A DNA stretch of 64,000 nucleotides from Streptomyces sp. R44 (GTDB lineage Bacteria; Actinomycetota; Actinomycetes; Streptomycetales; Streptomycetaceae), in contig NZ_CP163444.1 of assembly GCF_041053105.1 (NCBI RefSeq), positions 6,542,501 through 6,606,500 on the forward strand. The letters run 5' to 3'. A model generated the notes under the pieces. It was not told the origin of the DNA and ran no database searches. It saw only the letters and a program-made list of their open reading frames with translations. The translations under genes and the position numbers were made by a program. Of the stretch, positions 60,734 through 64,000 are shown piece by piece (within the stretch, counting starts at the first letter, position 1; every line of letters starts with the position of its first letter).

Positions 60734-62122
60734 TCAGCACCACGGACCCGTCACCGCGAACGTCGTGCCGGGCGTGTAGCAGTTGACGTACATCGTCGAG
60801 CGGTCCGGGGAGAACGTGACGCCCGCGAACTCGCCCCACTCCGGGGCCTCGGGGGTGCCGCCCGCTGCGGCAGCAGCTGATGTCAGAGCCTGGGCGTTCC
60901 GGGCCACCGCGTACACCTCGCCCTCCCCGCTCACCCCGAAGACGTGCTGCGCCCCGTCGCCGTCCTCGCAGACCATCAGGCCTCCGGTCGGCGCCAGACA
61001 GATGTTGTCCGGGGACTCGCCGGGGAGCTGGACGTCGGTGCTCGGGCCGAAGACCACGACGAGGGTGAGCCGGCGCTTGTGCGGTTCGTACTTCCACACC
61101 TGGCCGAAGTGCGTGGCCGCCGAGCCGTCCTTGGCCCGCGCGAAGGACGACACGAAGTAGACGGCACGCCCGCCCCAGTAGCAGCCCTCCAGCTTCTGGG
61201 CGTGGGTGATGCCCCTGGGCCCGAAGTCCTGGTGCCGGATGGAGGTCGACGTGGCCAGCGGGTCCGGTACGGGGACCCATTCGATGCCGTCGAAGCGGGC
61301 GCCGGTCTCCTGGACGACGGAGAGGTCGGGTACGCCGGGCACCCGCATGGCCTCCAGGGCGCCGCCCGCGCGCAGCGAGCCGGTGCCGCCGAGGGGCTTC
61401 TCCGGCAGGAAGCGGTAGAAGAGCCCGAAGGGCCGTTCGAAGGCGTCCTCCGTCTCGTACACGATGCCGCTCGACGGGTCGACGGCGATCGCCTCGTGCT
61501 GGAAGCGGCCCATCGCGGTGAGCGGGACGGCTCCCGTGCGGTGGGGGTCGGCTCCGTCGACCTCGAAGATGAAGCCGTGGTCCTTGGTGTAGCCGTTGGT
61601 GCCGGCCCGGTCCTCGGTCTCCTCGCAGGTCAGCCAGGTGTTCCAGGGGGTGGGCCCGCCCGCGCAGTTGACGGCGGTCCCGGCGATGCCGACCCGCTCG
61701 CCGAGGACGTTGTTGCGGCCGTCGAGTTCGAGGACCGTACAGCCGCCCTTGCCGGCCGGGTCGTAGGTGAGGCCGGGGACGGTGGGGACGGCGATCTTCC
61801 CGGTGACCCGGTTCTCGTGGTTGCGGACGAGGTGCACCCGGCCGCGGCGGCCGGCGAAGGCGCCCATGCCGTCGTGGTTGCTGGGGACGAGCCCCTCGCC
61901 GGAGCGGAGCGGATCGCCCTGCCGGGAGAGGACCTGGTAGCGGAAGCCCGCCGGGAGGTCGAGGAGGCCGGCCGGGTCGGGGACGAGGGGGCCGTAGCCG
62001 CCGTGAGAAGGCGCGGCGGCCGCGGCGGTTCCGGCGAAGAGCTCGGAGAGCGCGCCCGTGAAGGCGATCCCGGCGACGGACGCGCCGGTGCGGGACAGGA
62101 TCTGACGTCGTGTTGCGGACAT
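60734..62122 (-). CDS. phoX: PhoX-type alkaline phosphatase (DUF839)
   Basis: A 462-residue exported protein with a Tat signal (TRRQILSRTG, then SVAGIAFTGALSELFAGTAA). The mature part has PhoX/DUF839 segments: VPSNHDGMGAFAG, LVRNHENRVTG, NTWLTCEETEDRAG, FQHEAIAVDPSSGIVYETED and SPDNICLAPTGGLMVCEDGD. PhoX enzymes are calcium-iron alkaline phosphatases acting on organic phosphate outside the cell. The ATG at 62122 places the twin Arg near the N-terminus. GTGAC-type repeats upstream may be PhoP boxes. The ppk2 gene follows. Confidence 0.87.
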   Translation of the reverse strand: MSATRRQILSRTGASVAGIAFTGALSELFAGTAAAAAPSHGGYGPLVPDPAGLLDLPAGFRYQVLSRQGDPLRSGEGLVPSNHDGMGAFAGRRGRVHLVRNHENRVTGKIAVPTVPGLTYDPAGKGGCTVLELDGRNNVLGERVGIAGTAVNCAGGPTPWNTWLTCEETEDRAGTNGYTKDHGFIFEVDGADPHRTGAVPLTAMGRFQHEAIAVDPSSGIVYETEDAFERPFGLFYRFLPEKPLGGTGSLRAGGALEAMRVPGVPDLSVVQETGARFDGIEWVPVPDPLATSTSIRHQDFGPRGITHAQKLEGCYWGGRAVYFVSSFARAKDGSAATHFGQVWKYEPHKRRLTLVVVFGPSTDVQLPGESPDNICLAPTGGLMVCEDGDGAQHVFGVSGEGEVYAVARNAQALTSAAAAAGGTPEAPEWGEFAGVTFSPDRSTMYVNCYTPGTTFAVTGPWC

Positions 62123-62160
62123 GAGGCAACAACCCACTTCCTGTTGGCGGACAGGACAGA

Positions 62161-62212
62161 TGTGACGTGTGACCCGCATGTGTGTATCACGCACAGTGGT
62201 GACACGTGAACC
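62161..62212. promoter_or_regulatory. GTGAC-type repeats, candidate PHO boxes for phoX
   Basis: TGTGACGTGTGACC (62161-62174) and GGTGACACGTGAACC (62198-62212) lie 39-90 bases upstream of the phoX start. They contain partial direct repeats similar to the PhoP half-site GTTCACC (minus strand). Spacing does not follow a perfect 11-base period, so the assignment is tentative. Confidence 0.3.
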
Positions 62213-62257
62213 ATGCGGGCCGCAACGGCCTCATGTGGCGCGGAGACTGACCCTGTG

Positions 62258-62683
62258 TCAGGCCAGTTCGGCGGTGAGGGTGATCGTCGTGCCCGTGAGC
62301 GCCTGGCTGACCGGGCAGTTCTTCTTGGCGTCCTCGGCGAGCGCCTTGAACTCGTCCGCGTCCAGGCCGGAGACCGTGCCGCGAACGGTCAGGTGGATGC
62401 CCGTGATGCCCTCGCCCGGCTGGAAGGTGACGTCGGCCTTCGTCTCCAGGCGCTCGGGCGCGTGCCCCGCCTTGGCCAGACCGTTCGAGAAGGCCATGGA
62501 GAAGCAGGAGGAGTGCGCGGCGGCGATGAGCTCCTCGGGGCTCGTCTTGCCGTTGGGCTCCTCCGACCGGGCCGGCCAGGAGACGTCGTACGAGCCGAGA
62601 CCGGAGGAGTCGAGGGTGACGACGCCGGAGCCCTTGAGCAGGTCGCCCTGCCAGACGGTGTGGGCGTGACGCACGGTGGCCAT
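62258..62683 (-). CDS. OsmC/Ohr family peroxiredoxin
   Basis: A 141-residue OsmC-type thiol peroxidase that detoxifies organic hydroperoxides. The two redox Cys are in AAHSSCFSMAFS and AKKNCPVSQAL, the typical arrangement. The ATG at 62683 has AAAGGGA upstream and gives the usual MATVRHAHTVW start; an upstream in-frame GTG lacks support. It lies 34 bases after the ZapE gene on the same strand and may be co-transcribed with it. Confidence 0.9.
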   Translation of the reverse strand: MATVRHAHTVWQGDLLKGSGVVTLDSSGLGSYDVSWPARSEEPNGKTSPEELIAAAHSSCFSMAFSNGLAKAGHAPERLETKADVTFQPGEGITGIHLTVRGTVSGLDADEFKALAEDAKKNCPVSQALTGTTITLTAELA

Positions 62684-62717
62684 GGTGGATCCCTTTCGAT
62701 CGGGTACGGCCACCAAG

Positions 62718-63803
62718 CTACTGCGCGACGAGCCCCTTCGCGTCGCGGGCGAGTGCGGTGAGGCGGGAGATCGCCCGGAAGTACTTCTTGCGGTATCCGC
62801 CGTTCAGCATCTCGTCGCTGAAGAGCTTGTCGAAGGGGAGTCCGGAGGCGAGCACGGGTATCTCGCGGTCGTACAGACGGTCGGCGAGGACGACGAGCCG
62901 CAGGGCCGTCGACTGGTCCGGGACCGGCTGGACGTCGGTGAGGCAGACCGCGCTGAGGTCGTCCGTGAGGGCGCCGTACCGGCTCGGGTGGACCCTGGCC
63001 AGGTGTTCGAGCAGGTGCGGGAAGTCGTCGAGGGAGGCGCCCGGCGTGGCGTACGCGGTCTCGGTGACCACCTGGTCGGAGTACGGGGACGGGGCCTCGG
63101 GCAGACCGCGGTGGCGGTAGTCCTCGCCGTCGATCCGCAGCGGCCGGAAGTGCGCCGAGAGGCCCTGGATCTCGCGGAGGAAGTCGGCGGCGGCGAAACG
63201 GCCCTCGCCGAGCTTGCCCGGAAGCGTGTTCGAGGTGGCGGCCAGGGCCACGCCCGACTCGACGAGCTTCCCGAGGAGGCTGGAGACGAGGACGGTGTCG
63301 CCCGGGTCGTCGAGCTCGAACTCGTCGATGCAGAGGAGACGGTGTCCGCTCAGCGTCTTCACGGTCTGCTGGAAGCCGAGCGCGCCGACCAGATTGGTCA
63401 GCTCGACGAAGGTGCCGAATGCTTTCAGCGCGGGCTCCGCGGGGGTCGCGTGCCACAGCGAGGCCAGCAGGTGGGTCTTGCCGACGCCGTACCCGCCGTC
63501 CAGGTAGACCCCGCGCGGGCCGCTCGGGGCGGCCGGCTTCTTCGCGAACCAGCGGCGCTTGCCCGCGCCGGTGGCGTGCGCCCCGCCGAGGCCCTCGGCG
63601 AAGGTGCTCAGGGCTTTGACGGCGTCCGTCTGGCTCGGCTGGTTCGGGTCGGGGAGGTACGTGTCGAAGCGCACGGAGTCGAAGCGCGGCGGCGGCACCA
63701 TCTCCGCGACGAGACGGTCGGCGGGGACGTGGGGCTCTCGGGAGCAGAGCGAGAGCGGGGCCGCTTCGGGGGAAGCCGCTTCGGTGAGGGCACGGGTCGA
63801 CAC
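62718..63803 (-). CDS. zapE: AFG1-family/ZapE P-loop ATPase
   Basis: A 361-residue ATPase of the AFG1/ZapE family; E. coli ZapE affects Z-ring stability under stress. Walker A is GGYGVGKTHLLASLW, Walker B is HRLLCIDEFELDDPGD and sensor Asn is in LAATSNTLPGKLG. The GTG at 63803 is used, with a GGGGAA before it. It is divergent from the pyrimidine reductase gene. Confidence 0.88.
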   Translation of the reverse strand: MSTRALTEAASPEAAPLSLCSREPHVPADRLVAEMVPPPRFDSVRFDTYLPDPNQPSQTDAVKALSTFAEGLGGAHATGAGKRRWFAKKPAAPSGPRGVYLDGGYGVGKTHLLASLWHATPAEPALKAFGTFVELTNLVGALGFQQTVKTLSGHRLLCIDEFELDDPGDTVLVSSLLGKLVESGVALAATSNTLPGKLGEGRFAAADFLREIQGLSAHFRPLRIDGEDYRHRGLPEAPSPYSDQVVTETAYATPGASLDDFPHLLEHLARVHPSRYGALTDDLSAVCLTDVQPVPDQSTALRLVVLADRLYDREIPVLASGLPFDKLFSDEMLNGGYRKKYFRAISRLTALARDAKGLVAQ

Positions 63804-63839
63804 AGTTCCCCACTGTAAGCGCCGTGTCAGACTTCGATC

Positions 63840-64000
63840 ATGCGCCAGCTCTTCCCTGTGACGGACATGACAGCCTCCGGTGACCAGGAGTGGTCGCTCG
63901 ACGCCCTCGCGGACGCCTACACGTATCCGGAGGGAGACGATCCGTGGCTGCGGGCCAACATGGTCTCCTCGCTCGACGGGGCCGGCCAGCACGAGGGGCG
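63840..64000 (+). CDS. RibD-C/pyrimidine reductase family protein (3' partial)
   Basis: The window ends inside this gene. The 53 visible residues (start MRQLFPVTDMTASGDQEWSL) include LRANMVSSLDGAGQHEG. This is the substrate-binding strand of the RibD C-terminal/dihydrofolate-reductase-like family, which reduces a pyrimidine in riboflavin synthesis or acts on related compounds. The start is 37 bases from the divergent zapE start. Confidence 0.75.
   Translation, partial: MRQLFPVTDMTASGDQEWSLDALADAYTYPEGDDPWLRANMVSSLDGAGQHEG

Overview
The window is chromosomal DNA of a Streptomyces or very close relative. It has very high G+C, with third codon positions almost always G or C, so long spurious frames lie antisense to most genes. 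GTG and TTG starts are frequent, as are ATGA/GTGA overlaps. Markers include whiI, a rok7B7-like ROK regulator beside xylFGH, ngcEFG, an HTH-MurA fusion beside aconitase, and hemE/hemY/hemQ. From memory, the order resembles the S. coelicolor arm around argF-acnA-ngcEFG-xylFGH-dxs-whiI-hemE. No rRNA, canonical tRNA, insertion sequence, prophage or CRISPR array was found.

Layout. 1-4.2 kb: end of a membrane-anchored disordered protein, arginine deiminase, ornithine carbamoyltransferase, and a histidine-kinase-like ATPase. 4.3-12.6 kb: an aromatic acyl-CoA catabolic island (enoyl-CoA hydratase, FAD monooxygenase/old-yellow-enzyme fusion, DUF1772 protein, PaaX-type repressor, aryl-CoA ligase, acyl-CoA dehydrogenase, Rid protein). 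Its content fits a 2-aminobenzoyl-CoA type route better than salicylate-gentisate. Two near-identical inverted repeats precede its two promoter regions, and one of those regions holds an eleven-unit 24-bp tandem repeat. 12.6-21.5 kb: drug exporter, PASTA-like protein, XRE-MurA fusion, VOC protein, YcxB-like protein, aconitase, secreted FG-GAP protein. The XRE-MurA and aconitase promoters share an ATCTC-N6-GAGAT palindrome.

22-35.4 kb: ngcEFG (N-acetylglucosamine/chitobiose uptake) with a DasR-like site, the ROK regulator, xylFGH (xylose uptake), dxs, an APC permease and a propeller-like protein. In both sugar operons a hairpin follows the binding-protein gene. 35.4-44.4 kb: beta-oxidation pair, an alpha/beta hydrolase, RNase D, whiI with a sigma-WhiG-like promoter, a DUF3000 protein and hemE. 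44.4-49.7 kb: an RTX-like secreted protein, CoA-disulfide-reductase-like flavoprotein, DUF4349 lipoprotein, and hemY and hemQ. With hemE these give three steps of the coproporphyrin-dependent heme route.

49.8-53.2 kb is the most interesting part. A DUF692/MNIO enzyme with a fused C-terminal partner-like domain is followed by a TIGR04222-like membrane protein whose last 80 residues are almost only Gly, Ser and 11 Cys, and then by a second TIGR04222-like protein. The MNIO Shine-Dalgarno lies in an 11-bp stem formed by its own leader. This looks like a peptide-modification system in which the Cys-rich tail is the likely substrate. 53.2-64 kb: propeller-like protein, Pth2-like hydrolase, AIM24 protein, ABC pair, polysaccharide deacetylase lipoprotein, a 65-aa membrane protein, a frameshifted HTH gene, a PhoX-PPK2 phosphate pair, an OsmC peroxiredoxin, ZapE/AFG1 ATPase and the start of a RibD-C type reductase.
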